Assembly (NCBI RefSeq): GCF_000833605.1
Contig: NZ_JXTG01000004.1
Coordinates: 1 to 64,000 of the forward strand
From: Anoxybacillus ayderensis
Lineage (GTDB): Bacteria > Bacillota > Bacilli > Bacillales > Anoxybacillaceae
Length of the DNA: 64,000 bases
Direction: 5' to 3'
The notes under the pieces are model-generated. The model was not told where the DNA came from. It did not search any database and worked only from the letters and a program-made list of their open reading frames with translations. Shown here piece after piece: positions 19,125-28,020 of the stretch. Position 1 is the first letter of the stretch. The number at the start of each line of letters is the position of its first letter. The translations under genes were made by a program, and so were the position numbers.

Positions 19125-20153
19125 TTATTGATATCCTTTTGCTGTTTCTTTCGTAATTTTTTCTTTAAACAATTTATAACTCCAAAGCTGATAGCCCACT
19201 ACGATCGGCACCATGACGATGGCGACACCGAGCATAATTTTTAAGTTTAATTCACTTCCTGCGGCTTCAAAAAGCGTTGTACTATATTCATTATCGATGC
19301 GCGAAGGGAGCATGTTTGGGAACATGCCGATAAAGCCGGTGGCCATAAGCGTGAAAATGGTTAAGCAAATGTTTGTAAACGCAAGTCCAATTCGTTTTTG
19401 CCAGACGAACAATAGCATGAGCAATGCACATACGAAAGCTAGTGCGGGTACGATCCAAAGAATTGGTGCTTTCGTGAAATTATTGAATAGCGGCGTACGA
19501 TTGCTTGTTGCAACGAAGAAAAGAGATAATACGACCGTTGCAACGACAGAAGCTGGACGAGCCACTTTATAAGCTCGTTCTGCTACATCTCCAACTGTTT
19601 TTAGCATGACCCATAGGGCACCAGAGACAGCAAATAAGCTAATAAATAATAAGCCGCCTAAAAGACCGTACGGATGAAGCAAGCTGAACAACGTTCCTTC
19701 ATATCCAGATGGACCAATTTTTAAACCGTAAAACAAATTAGCAAAGGCAACACCAAACAGAAGCGCTAAAGCAAAACTACTAATAGTGAATGCCCATTTC
19801 CAGCTTTTTTGCCAAAGCGGTGCATCATCTTTATGCATAAACTCTAATCCGGCTGCGCGGAAAAAGAGCGCGAATAAAATGAGCATCATCGGCGTATATA
19901 AGAAGCTGAATAAATCTGCATAAACGGCTGGAAATGCGGCAAACGTTGCCCCTCCAGCTGTAATTAACCAGACTTCATTTCCGCCCCAAAACGGTCCAAC
20001 CGCTTCTTGCAACTGATTTCGCTCTTGACGGTTTCTTGCTAAAAACGGAAACAACATGCCTGTGCCGAGCGTATATCCATCTAACACAAAGTATATCGTC
20101 CAAATGAGTCCCCATAAGCCGAACCAAATGATTGCAACTGTTTCATGAGACAT
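19125..20153 (-). CDS. cydB: Cytochrome bd quinol oxidase subunit II
   Basis: 342 aa with about eight membrane helices; partner of CydA in the high-affinity quinol:O2 oxidoreductase. Typical start region IIWFGLWGLIWTIYFVLDG and GNEVWLIT near residue 70 with the conserved W-x-E/N-V element. The ATG at 20153 is chosen over the longer frame since it fits the family N-terminus. It overlaps cydA by 11 nt. No cydCD follows. Confidence 0.95.
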   Translation of the reverse strand: MSHETVAIIWFGLWGLIWTIYFVLDGYTLGTGMLFPFLARNRQERNQLQEAVGPFWGGNEVWLITAGGATFAAFPAVYADLFSFLYTPMMLILFALFFRAAGLEFMHKDDAPLWQKSWKWAFTISSFALALLFGVAFANLFYGLKIGPSGYEGTLFSLLHPYGLLGGLLFISLFAVSGALWVMLKTVGDVAERAYKVARPASVVATVVLSLFFVATSNRTPLFNNFTKAPILWIVPALAFVCALLMLLFVWQKRIGLAFTNICLTIFTLMATGFIGMFPNMLPSRIDNEYSTTLFEAAGSELNLKIMLGVAIVMVPIVVGYQLWSYKLFKEKITKETAKGYQ

Positions 20154-21492
20154 GTTGAATTTCCCCACCTTTCGTAGCCGTGGATGTGTACGGTCCTTTT
20201 TTCGCATATTTCAACATTAAGTACACGTCTGCAATAAGTAAAATAGTATAAAACAAAACTAAGCTGACGAGTGAGAAAACAATTTGTGAAAGCGAAATAG
20301 GTGATACGGCTTCAGCTGTGCGCATTAATCCATATACTGTCCACGGTTGACGCCCGACTTCCGCAACGACCCAGCCGGCATTGATAGCGACATACGGGAG
20401 CAATACAGAATACATGACAAGTTTTAAGAAACGTCGTGATTCAACTAATTTATTTTTACGATATAAGTAAAATCCGTACCAAAATAGAGCGACAAAGTAT
20501 AGACCGAGTGCTACCATTAAACGAAATGAATAAAAGACGATGTTGACATTCGGACGTTCATCTTTTGGAATTTGATCAAATCCAACGACTTTCCCATCAA
20601 ACGAGTGCGTATAAAAGTAGCTTCCGAGCTTTGGAATCGTTAAAAATTCAACGATGTTACGCTCGTTTTCTGGGTCAGGAATTTGAATAATGTGAAATGG
20701 TAAACTTTCTTTTGTTTCCCACACGGCTTCGAGAGCTGCCCCTTTGGCAGGTTGCATTTTTGCCGCAAATGATGCGGATTTATGACCAATAAACGGCGTA
20801 GCTGTTGCCGCGATTAATCCTAAAATGAGCGCATATTTAAACGATTTTTCGAAAAACTCGACATGTTGTTTACGCAACAAATGCCAAGCACTAACCGCCA
20901 TCACAAAAAATGCCCCAACGATATAACAGCTAACAACGGTATGAACGAACATATGCCATGCATATGGATTTGTTACAACTTCCCAAAAGTTTTGTAGTTC
21001 GATGCGGCCGTTTCTTTCAATATATCCGACCGGATTTTGCATAAAGCCGTTTGCTGTGATAATCCAAAGCGCTGAAATGTTTGTACCAAGCGCCACCATC
21101 CAGATAGAGAAGGCACGAAGTTTTGGTGAAATTTTATCCTTCCCAAATAGCCAAATGCCCATAAATGTTGACTCTAAAAAGAAAGCAACGAGCGCTTCAA
21201 TGGCTAGCGGAGAGCCGAAAATATCCCCCATATATTTCGAATACTCCGACCAGTTTGTCCCGAATTGAAATTCCATTGTGATTCCTGTCACAACACCGAG
21301 GACAAAGTTAATGGCAAACAGTTTCCCCCAAAAGTCTGCCATTTGTCGATAAAGCGGATTTTTTGTTCGCACATGTTGTGTTTCCATCCATGCAATCAAA
21401 ACAATAAGACCAATTGTTAACGGGACGAATAAAAAATGATAAAAAACCGTAATGGCAAATTGAAAACGGCTAAGTAAAAGTACGTCGCTCAT
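20143..21492 (-). CDS. cydA: Cytochrome bd quinol oxidase subunit I
   Basis: 449-aa integral membrane subunit carrying the haems and the quinol site. The haem-ligand His lies in the first helix (FQFAITVFYHFLFVPL), and GWVVAEVGRQPW near residue 375 is the canonical GRQPW motif. The Q-loop is short, as in Firmicutes enzymes. Converges with menE, whose product menaquinone is the electron donor. No Rex or other operator was recognised in the A/T-rich upstream region. Confidence 0.96.
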   Translation of the reverse strand: MSDVLLLSRFQFAITVFYHFLFVPLTIGLIVLIAWMETQHVRTKNPLYRQMADFWGKLFAINFVLGVVTGITMEFQFGTNWSEYSKYMGDIFGSPLAIEALVAFFLESTFMGIWLFGKDKISPKLRAFSIWMVALGTNISALWIITANGFMQNPVGYIERNGRIELQNFWEVVTNPYAWHMFVHTVVSCYIVGAFFVMAVSAWHLLRKQHVEFFEKSFKYALILGLIAATATPFIGHKSASFAAKMQPAKGAALEAVWETKESLPFHIIQIPDPENERNIVEFLTIPKLGSYFYTHSFDGKVVGFDQIPKDERPNVNIVFYSFRLMVALGLYFVALFWYGFYLYRKNKLVESRRFLKLVMYSVLLPYVAINAGWVVAEVGRQPWTVYGLMRTAEAVSPISLSQIVFSLVSLVLFYTILLIADVYLMLKYAKKGPYTSTATKGGEIQHVS

Positions 21493-21640
21493 ATATCCCC
21501 CTCCGATATACTAAATATTTTTCATATGTATAAGAGTAACCTCCATACGTGAAGAAGAGATGAGAGAAATGTTGCAAAACTGTGGCGATAATTTTAAAAA
21601 AATGTGTCTATCCACGATTATTAACATGAAAAAAGAGAAA

Positions 21641-21663
21641 ACCTCTTGCGATGAGCAAGAGGT
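21641..21663 (-). terminator. Terminator of DUF1540 gene
   Basis: ACCTCTTGC/GCAAGAGGT stem followed on the minus strand by a T-rich run. Confidence 0.8.
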
Positions 21664-21670
21664 CGTGCTG

Positions 21671-21829
21671 TTATTCGGTCGGTTGGAACGTTTTACAGTC
21701 TGTTTCTGTGGAGCTTGTTGCCGTTGCACCGGCATGGCTTACGACATAGATTGCGTCTGCACTACATCGATTGCCTTGTGACCAAAACTGGCAGTTTTGC
21801 ACTTCACAAAGAACATCTTTTGCCATCAT
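21671..21829 (-). CDS. Small DUF1540-type cysteine protein (52 aa)
   Basis: 52-aa protein. Pattern CEVQNCQFWSQGNRCSADAI, then ETDCKTF: four cysteines spaced like a small metal-binding domain, the signature of DUF1540 proteins common in Firmicutes. An AGGAGG lies five bases before the first ATG and eight before the second (21826), so either may be used. Has its own terminator. Function unknown. Confidence 0.85.
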   Translation of the reverse strand: MMAKDVLCEVQNCQFWSQGNRCSADAIYVVSHAGATATSSTETDCKTFQPTE

Positions 21830-21931
21830 ACTCCCCTCCTTTCTTTATACTGATGTTAGTGTAGACAAAACGTTGACAAGACATAACATGAAAAAATGAG
21901 CAAAAATAGCGAGAATTTTTATCAATAAATG

Positions 21932-21961
21932 TTGACATAGATAATCATTCTCAATTAGAAT
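21932..21961 (+). promoter_or_regulatory. Promoter with overlapping Fur-like box
   Basis: TTGACA at 21932 and TAGAAT at 21956 (18-bp spacer). A GATAATCATTCTCAATTAG stretch at 21940..21958 fits the 19-bp Fur operator (GATAATNATTNTCATTATC-like) and covers the spacer and -10, so iron-loaded Fur would block transcription. Confidence 0.7.
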
Positions 21962-22001
21962 GAAATTGTGCAATATAAGACAAAAAGTTGGAGGGAGTTA
22001 T

Positions 22002-22301
22002 ATGTCATCGTTATTAGTTGTTGGTGCGGATCATTTAGGAAACATTACAGATAAATTAAAAAGCTCAGGATTTAAGGAAATTATTCATTTAGATGGTCGA
22101 AAAGTGAATATGGTGAAACGACAAATACCGGAGCACGTCGATATCGTATTTGTTATGACTGATTATATTAATCATAATTTAGCGAAAGTCATTAAACAAA
22201 AAGCAAAAGATCAGCATAAACCCATTTACTTTGTCAAACGTTCATGGAGTTCCATTCAATCTGTTATCGAGCAAATGGGGGAGCCAAAACGAGTGAACTA
22301 A
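22002..22301 (+). CDS. DUF2325 domain protein
   Basis: 99 aa. Starts SSLLVVGADHLGNITDKL; an alpha/beta fold with a Rossmann-like first strand and KRSWSSIQSVIEQM at the end, matching DUF2325, whose function is unknown. ATG at 22002 has GGAGGGAG seven bases upstream; the longer frame from 21960 would begin within the promoter. First gene of a two-gene unit under the Fur-like box, so an iron-starvation role is inferred. Confidence 0.85.
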   Translation: MSSLLVVGADHLGNITDKLKSSGFKEIIHLDGRKVNMVKRQIPEHVDIVFVMTDYINHNLAKVIKQKAKDQHKPIYFVKRSWSSIQSVIEQMGEPKRVN

Positions 22302-22314
22302 GGAGGAGAGGACA

Positions 22315-22761
22315 TTGTGGCAATCGTTTTTAAATGAAGTATTAGCTTACCATTACAGCATATCTCCACCTCATCGTTCATCGCTTACGTTGCTAAAAGG
22401 AATTGAACGGGCAACATCATCGTTTCCGATCGCTTCTTGTGACTCTCCCGTTACATACTATAAAATGATTGCAAAAATGACGGATTACTTGCTTCGCTTT
22501 GTTGCCAATGATCGGTCATTTGTTCACATATTAGACGAGCACGATGCGTTAATTACTGCATCATGTACGTCTGACACATGCGTTGTCCCATCATGTATGA
22601 ACGTTTTTGTTGTTGACCGCATTCCTTCATTGCGTGCTATACAACAATTTGAAAATAAATTCGGCCAAACACCGAAAACGGTTCGAGTATATCATGTGAT
22701 GAAAAATCGCTTATCTTATGTTACGCTGACAAGTGACACATATTGTACACGCTTGTTGTAA
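22315..22761 (+). CDS. Hypothetical protein in Fur-controlled unit
   Basis: 148 aa, not recognised. TTG start at 22315 seven bases after AGGAGGAG. No membrane helix. It has an unusual cluster of cysteines (SCTSDTCVVPSC, residues ~83-94, plus one near the N-terminal third and one near the end) that could bind metal. Thirteen bases after the DUF2325 gene and followed by a strong terminator, so the two are almost certainly co-transcribed. Metal or iron-sulphur related function is only a guess. Confidence 0.6.
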   Translation: MWQSFLNEVLAYHYSISPPHRSSLTLLKGIERATSSFPIASCDSPVTYYKMIAKMTDYLLRFVANDRSFVHILDEHDALITASCTSDTCVVPSCMNVFVVDRIPSLRAIQQFENKFGQTPKTVRVYHVMKNRLSYVTLTSDTYCTRLL

Positions 22762-22764
22762 AAA

Positions 22765-22790
22765 AACCGGGTCAATCACCCGGTTTTTTT
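22765..22790. terminator. Bidirectional terminator (hypothetical gene / nrdB)
   Basis: AACCGGGT/ACCCGGTT stem with A-run before and T-run after; serves genes on both strands. Confidence 0.9.
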
Positions 22791-23826
22791 ACAATTCGTC
22801 AAATCCATTAATATCCGTTGTTTTCGTGTATGAACGTGGACGAGCTTCGAAAAAGTCAGTTTTGCCTAAGTTCACATTTTCATCGCTAAAGGCGCGAATC
22901 CAAGGCATAGCGTTTTCATCCGCATCGTAACGGTCTTCTAAGCCAAGCATGCGCAGCCGTTTGTTTCCGAGATATTCGATATATTTCTCCATTTCAATTA
23001 CATCAATGCCATCAATGTCGCGCAACACAAAGCGCGACCATTCTGTTTCATAACGAATCGCTTCATCGATGTAATCATATATCCATACTGAAAACGATCC
23101 GTCTTCGTCCAAATGAGGATTTTCCCATAATACAGCGCGTACGAGTTGGGAAATGAAGTAGCTATGGCATAGTTCGTCTTTATTAATATAGCTAATCATC
23201 GTTGATGTTTTCAGCATCTTTTGATTTCGCGCTAAGTTGTAAAAAAAGGCAAACCCGGAATAAAAATTAATTCCTTCTAAGACGAGCGAAGCGACAAGGG
23301 CACGGCAAAACGTTTCAACAGTTGGTCGTTCACGAAACGCTTCGTATACGCGAATGACGTGTTCGTTTCGCTTATAAATGTGCGGATTCGTGCGCGCCAT
23401 TTCAAAGGCACGGTTTTGCTCGGATAGTTTCTCAATAGACGCAAGCACATACGAGTACGACTGATTATGGACGACTTCTTGTTGTTCGATAATCGAAAAA
23501 ATCGCTTTGACGCTCGGATCGGTAATGTATTCTTTCATCGCTCCGATAAAGTTCGGTTGCACAGAGTCTAAAATCGAAAGCAACCCGATAATGTGTAAAA
23601 ATGCATCGCGTTCCCGCTCACTTAAATGATGCCATTGTTTAATATCATCAGACATGTTAATTTCAAACGGCGTCCAAAAGTTGCCGAGCAACATTTTGTA
23701 TATATCATAAAAATGGCTATATTTAATATCGTTCCAGTTTAAAATGCCGCTTGCTTTTCCGTTAATAATGCTTGTTGCTTTATTTGGATGCGACGGCTCG
23801 AGCAATTTTACTTTCGTCAATAACAA
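22789..23826 (-). CDS. nrdB: Ribonucleotide reductase small subunit (R2)
   Basis: 345 aa di-iron/radical subunit of aerobic ribonucleotide reductase. All ligands are visible: Asp in ILDSVQPNF, Glu and His in EQQEVVHNQSY (with the radical Tyr four residues after the His), Glu in LVLEGINFY, and Glu/His in KDELCHSYF. The start is a TTG at 23826, nine bases after AGGAGG and inside the 3' end of the flavodoxin gene; the longer frame runs antisense-like through that gene and is not credible. Third gene of the B12-riboswitch operon. Confidence 0.93.
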   Translation of the reverse strand: MLLTKVKLLEPSHPNKATSIINGKASGILNWNDIKYSHFYDIYKMLLGNFWTPFEINMSDDIKQWHHLSERERDAFLHIIGLLSILDSVQPNFIGAMKEYITDPSVKAIFSIIEQQEVVHNQSYSYVLASIEKLSEQNRAFEMARTNPHIYKRNEHVIRVYEAFRERPTVETFCRALVASLVLEGINFYSGFAFFYNLARNQKMLKTSTMISYINKDELCHSYFISQLVRAVLWENPHLDEDGSFSVWIYDYIDEAIRYETEWSRFVLRDIDGIDVIEMEKYIEYLGNKRLRMLGLEDRYDADENAMPWIRAFSDENVNLGKTDFFEARPRSYTKTTDINGFDEL

Positions 23827-24271
23827 AACGTTCAACCTCCTTGAGTAGTTGGTGGACGAAAACAGCCGGCAAATGTTGTTGATGGCCGCGCGGGGATTGT
23901 TCAATTTTTAACGTGCCGAGCACCGTCGTCACTTTTCGTAAATGGTACGCCATTTCATCGACAGCGCGGCAATAGTATGGCCACATTTGATCTCCTGTAC
24001 CAAACAGCGCAACAGGAGGCAAAGAAAGGTTTCGCTCTTTAATAAGAAAACGAAGTAACCTTCTCATTTCATCCGGAAGTTGTCCATTTCCCCACGTATA
24101 TGAACCGAATAAAAGAAGTTGTGCTTCATGAATGAGCGATTCGATCGCAAACATATGTTCAACATTGATCGTTTTCACTGCATGTCCGGATGAGCAAAAA
24201 GCTTCTTCTATTAACAGTGCGACTTCTTTTGTGTTCCCTGTTTTCGATGTATAACAAATAAGCACGTTCAT
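23780..24271 (-). CDS. Flavodoxin-like protein in nrd operon
   Basis: 163 aa. The FMN phosphate-binding loop is TSKTGNT at residues ~8-14, then FGSYTWGNGQLP near 55 and FGTGDQMWPYYC near 90, classical short-chain flavodoxin signatures. Encoded between the two reductase subunits and overlapping nrdB. By position it may play the role that NrdI (a flavodoxin) plays in assembling a Mn or Fe cofactor, but the sequence looks like an ordinary flavodoxin rather than NrdI. Confidence 0.85.
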   Translation of the reverse strand: MNVLICYTSKTGNTKEVALLIEEAFCSSGHAVKTINVEHMFAIESLIHEAQLLLFGSYTWGNGQLPDEMRRLLRFLIKERNLSLPPVALFGTGDQMWPYYCRAVDEMAYHLRKVTTVLGTLKIEQSPRGHQQHLPAVFVHQLLKEVERFVIDESKIARAVASK

Positions 24272-24282
24272 TTTTTATCCCC

Positions 24283-26562
24283 CTACGATGAACAAACGTC
24301 GCATTCTTCAATCGTTACTGCGGTACTACGCACGTAATACGTCGATTTTAACCGCTCTTTCCATGCGGTGAGATGCAAGTCAAGCAAGTCTTTCGCTTTG
24401 ATCGTGTTATATACATATAGATTAAAACTTAACGATTGATCGACATGTTTTTGTCTTGCTGCATTTTGACGAATGCTCATCTTTTGATCCACTTCATAGG
24501 CGTTATCGTAAAACCAAAACGTTTTTGCGTTTAAATCAGGGACGGTCACAGGAATTTTATAATTTTTCTTTTCTTCAAAGTATAAACGGTTAAAGACAGG
24601 GTCGCACGATGCCGTTCCGTTTGCTAAAACGGATGTGGAAGCGTTTGGTGCAGGCGCCATTAAATAGCCATTACGCATACCATATTGCATGACTTGCTTC
24701 TTCAATCCATCCCAGTCTAACTCATCATGGGAGGAATATCCACGAAGCCCAAAGTATTTTCCTGTGTGCCAATCGGAGCCTTCAAATGCTGGATATGCTC
24801 CTTTTTCTTTCGCAAGTTCCATGCTCGCTTTGATCGTGAGGTAAGCAATTTTCTCGAACAACCGATCAGCAAGTTGTACACTTTCTTCGCTGTTCCATTT
24901 GATCCCTTTTAACGCTAATAAATGATGCCAAGAAAATGCTCCTAAGCCGATGGCACGATATTTTTTATTTGTGATGACAGCTTGCAACACTTCAATTCGT
25001 TTTTCGTTTAAGTCGATAACGTTATCGAGCATGCGCACTTGAATCGGGATTAGCCGTTCTAACACATCATCTTGTACAGCGCGTGCTAAATGAATGCTCG
25101 ATAAGTTGCAAACGACAAAGTCGCCCGGTTTTTTATGAACGATAATCTCTCCATCTTCTGTATATTCTTTTGTGACGATCGTTGGGCTCATGTTTTGCAT
25201 AATTTCTGTACATAAATTGCTAGAATAAATCATGCCTGCGTGTTTATTCGGGTTCATGCGATTCGCTTCATCACGATAGAACATATAAGGCGTGCCCGTT
25301 TCTAACTGAGACTTTAATATTCGTTTCATAATTTCGATAGCAGGAACACGCTCTTTACTTAACGCTGGATGATTCACACACTCCTCATATTTTTCACGGA
25401 ACGAACCAGCTCCGCGTTCTTCATCATAAAAGTCTTCCAATCCTAATGGGTTTCCATTTTTATCTTTCCATCCCATTACTTTTTTCACTTCATGTGGGTC
25501 AAATAAATACCAATCGCCACGCTTTTCGACTTGTTCCATAAATAAGTCAGGAATGCATACGCCGTAAAATAAATCATGAGCTTTTGTTCGTTCATCGCCG
25601 TTGTTTAGCTTCGCGTCTAAAAACGAGAAAATGTCTTTATGCCAAACGTCTAAATATACCGCGATGCTTCCTTGTCGCGTACCGAGTTGGTCAACCGATA
25701 CAGCGGTATTGTTTAATTGGCGCATCCAAGGAATGACGCCAGAGGAGACGCCTTTAAATCCTTTAATATCGGAATTGCGCGCACGAATTTTTCCTAAATA
25801 TACGCCAATTCCTCCCCCGCCTTTTGATAGACGAGCGACATCTGTATTCGACTCATAAATGCCAATTAAACTATCGTCTACTGTATCAATAAAACAACTC
25901 GACAATTGACCATATGACTTCCCAGCGTTTGCGTAAGTTGGCGTAGCGACGGTCATATATTGATTAGATAACGCCCAATACGCTTCTTTCGCTAGTGCCA
26001 TTCGTTTTGTCGGATGTTCATATGCCATTAATGTTAAAGCAATCGTTAAAAAGCGCTCTTGCGGCAGTTCGTAAATTTCGCCGCTATACCCTTTCGCTAA
26101 ATAGCGGTCAACGAGCGTTTTTAACCCGATGTATGTAAATAGCTCGTCTTTTTTCACATCAATCCATGTGCCCGCTTCTTGGAGCTCTTTTTTCGTATAT
26201 CGTTCCAGTAAAAACGAGTCGTAAATGCCGAGATCGACAAGCATTGTTTGCAATTCATAAAAGTAGCGATATGTGTCGGATACATCATAGCCGCGATTTT
26301 TAGCTGCTTCGTCGTATAGCTGTTGCAAATAAAGACGAGCTGCAACAAACGTCCAATCCGGCTGTTCTACTGTGATTTCATCAAGCGCATTTAAAATGAG
26401 TTTATTCATCATATCGTTGTATCGCTGCGTATGGGCAAGTGCTCGGACAGTACGTTCGATGTATCGCTCGCTCGCTAAGTGCGGAAAGTCTTTGAAAATA
26501 GGAAACAATAATGTGCGGATTGTTTCTTCATTTACTTCTGTTTGTTGTTTTATGTACACCAT
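24283..26562 (-). CDS. nrdA: Ribonucleotide reductase large subunit (R1, class I)
   Basis: 759 aa catalytic subunit reducing ribonucleotides to deoxyribonucleotides. Visible: LSSCFIDTVDDSL (first active-site Cys), RLSKGGGGIG, SSNLCTEI (Asn-x-Cys-x-Glu catalytic triad), PNASTSVLANGTASCDP (second Cys and phosphate loop) and the C-terminal redox pair CDVCSS. No complete N-terminal ATP-cone is evident. GGGATG lies before the ATG. First gene of nrdA-flavodoxin-nrdB, preceded by a cobalamin riboswitch and terminator. Confidence 0.95.
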   Translation of the reverse strand: MVYIKQQTEVNEETIRTLLFPIFKDFPHLASERYIERTVRALAHTQRYNDMMNKLILNALDEITVEQPDWTFVAARLYLQQLYDEAAKNRGYDVSDTYRYFYELQTMLVDLGIYDSFLLERYTKKELQEAGTWIDVKKDELFTYIGLKTLVDRYLAKGYSGEIYELPQERFLTIALTLMAYEHPTKRMALAKEAYWALSNQYMTVATPTYANAGKSYGQLSSCFIDTVDDSLIGIYESNTDVARLSKGGGGIGVYLGKIRARNSDIKGFKGVSSGVIPWMRQLNNTAVSVDQLGTRQGSIAVYLDVWHKDIFSFLDAKLNNGDERTKAHDLFYGVCIPDLFMEQVEKRGDWYLFDPHEVKKVMGWKDKNGNPLGLEDFYDEERGAGSFREKYEECVNHPALSKERVPAIEIMKRILKSQLETGTPYMFYRDEANRMNPNKHAGMIYSSNLCTEIMQNMSPTIVTKEYTEDGEIIVHKKPGDFVVCNLSSIHLARAVQDDVLERLIPIQVRMLDNVIDLNEKRIEVLQAVITNKKYRAIGLGAFSWHHLLALKGIKWNSEESVQLADRLFEKIAYLTIKASMELAKEKGAYPAFEGSDWHTGKYFGLRGYSSHDELDWDGLKKQVMQYGMRNGYLMAPAPNASTSVLANGTASCDPVFNRLYFEEKKNYKIPVTVPDLNAKTFWFYDNAYEVDQKMSIRQNAARQKHVDQSLSFNLYVYNTIKAKDLLDLHLTAWKERLKSTYYVRSTAVTIEECDVCSS

Positions 26563-26587
26563 ATAACATCCCTTCCCCTAAAAAAAT

Positions 26588-26651
26588 AAAAACATCCGCT
26601 CTCGTTGAGCGGATGAAACGATGGAAAAAGGCATGCTTTCACCATCGTTTC
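26588..26651 (-). terminator. Tandem hairpins with intrinsic terminator downstream of B12 riboswitch
   Basis: On the minus strand a perfect 10-bp stem (26615-26624 with 26642-26651, GAAACGATGG/CCATCGTTTC) is followed by CATCCGCTC/GAGCGGATG (26593-26615) and a T-rich run. The second is the likely expression-platform terminator; the first, or pairing with another GAAACGAT copy at 26676, may act as antiterminator. Confidence 0.75.
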
Positions 26652-26687
26652 ATCTTCTCAATCCCCGAAGAATATGAAACGATACAA

Positions 26688-26872
26688 GGAAGGCAGGTCT
26701 CCTGACTCGCGCTTCTTCCTACTTTGGATTCCTTCCCATATATGCGCCTGAAAAGCTGACATATACAGTGGTGTTGTTTCCATTTCGTCTGCGCACACAG
26801 TTGCGGGGACAGCTCTGGATTCGCACCAGATTCCCTATTAAGTCCGTTCGGACACCTTCACTTGTCGGTTTC
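26688..26872 (-). promoter_or_regulatory. Cobalamin (B12) riboswitch
   Basis: Minus strand contains the B12 box AGTCAGGAGACCTGCCTTC (26690-26708), the GGGAATCTGGTGCGAATCCAG motif (within 26815-26838), GCTGTCCCCGCAACTGT, and AGCTTTTCAGGCGC. These are the conserved blocks of the cobalamin aptamer in the correct order. It lies directly upstream of nrdA, so B12 should switch off the B12-independent reductase. Confidence 0.93.
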
Positions 26873-26968
26873 AATATATAGTTGTTGTTTTGTTTATTCA
26901 TCACAATATGTTGTATAAAAAAGGTTTACGTTTAAAACTATAACGAAAAATTTCAACATTTGCAATCA

Positions 26969-28009
26969 TTATTTTTCATCATTTGCTAAATAGCGCCGGT
27001 CTTTCATAAACAGCCGCCAAAAATAAATGAAACCTGGAAATAAAATTGCAAAGCCAACGATATACGTCACAAAAAGAGCACGAAACGTATTCGGATGCGT
27101 AAATCCGGATTCGATTGTCACATTCGGATAAATCATATACGGTAAATGAGCTTTTCCGTATGCGTAACTTGCACAAAAATATTGCAAGACGATGGCTACA
27201 ACCGCAAGGCGTGGCATTCCGCGTCCGTTTTTCTTTTTCCATGATGGGAGAAAAAGCGCCCCACCAGCTAAAAGAAATAACATGACAGAAGCGGCAAGCC
27301 ACGGCCAACGTGCAATCATTCCGTCATATAGCCAACGCGCTTCATTTCGCATCGTGACCATAATGAGAATAGAGGAGAGCAAAGCGAACGGACCGATGAT
27401 GAGCGCATCGCGGCGATAAATCGTATACGCTTCCATTTCATTTGCTTCGTTTGAGTAGTCTGCTAATAAAAGCGACGAAAGAAAGAGTGTACTTGTAATC
27501 GCGAAGGCGATAAATGCATATTCATGTGGGCTTGTAAATAGGCGATCGAGCCGAAGACGACTGACACCATTCATTGTTTCAACAAAAGACCCGTGTGTAA
27601 TTGGTAACACGCTAATTAAAAACGCTGGAATAAGCAAACCGCTTATGCCAGAAATGTAAACGAGCACTTTTTCATATTTAGGAGCAACGTGCGAAAAGAC
27701 GAGGAACGCACTACGTACAGTAAGCAAAAGTAAAATAATGCTTCCCGGGATAAGTAAAATGGTTCCAAGCATAAACGTTGCTCCAGGAAAAAAGCTGACG
27801 AGCGCCACGACGATGGCAACGATAAAGACGTTCGTCACTTCCCATGTCGGCGACAAATATCGGTTTGCGATTTTCGTTGCTTTCGTTTGTGGACGATTGA
27901 TATATACCATTGACCAAAACCCTGCTCCAAAGTCCATTGTCGCCATGACCGCGTAAATAAAAATAAATCCCCATAAAATTGAAATGGCAATTAATTCATC
28001 TGTCATCAT
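26969..28009 (-). CDS. cbdB: bd-type (cyanide-insensitive type) quinol oxidase subunit II
   Basis: 346 aa, about eight to nine membrane helices. MDFGAGFWSM and SPTWEVTNVFIV near the N-terminus place it in the CydB superfamily but it is clearly divergent from the cydB at 19125, matching the YthB/CbdB group of Bacillus and Geobacillus. Pairs with the subunit I gene 11 bp upstream. AAGGAG is five bases before the first ATG. Confidence 0.85.
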   Translation of the reverse strand: MMTDELIAISILWGFIFIYAVMATMDFGAGFWSMVYINRPQTKATKIANRYLSPTWEVTNVFIVAIVVALVSFFPGATFMLGTILLIPGSIILLLLTVRSAFLVFSHVAPKYEKVLVYISGISGLLIPAFLISVLPITHGSFVETMNGVSRLRLDRLFTSPHEYAFIAFAITSTLFLSSLLLADYSNEANEMEAYTIYRRDALIIGPFALLSSILIMVTMRNEARWLYDGMIARWPWLAASVMLFLLAGGALFLPSWKKKNGRGMPRLAVVAIVLQYFCASYAYGKAHLPYMIYPNVTIESGFTHPNTFRALFVTYIVGFAILFPGFIYFWRLFMKDRRYLANDEK

Positions 28010-28020
28010 CTTGCTCCTTT

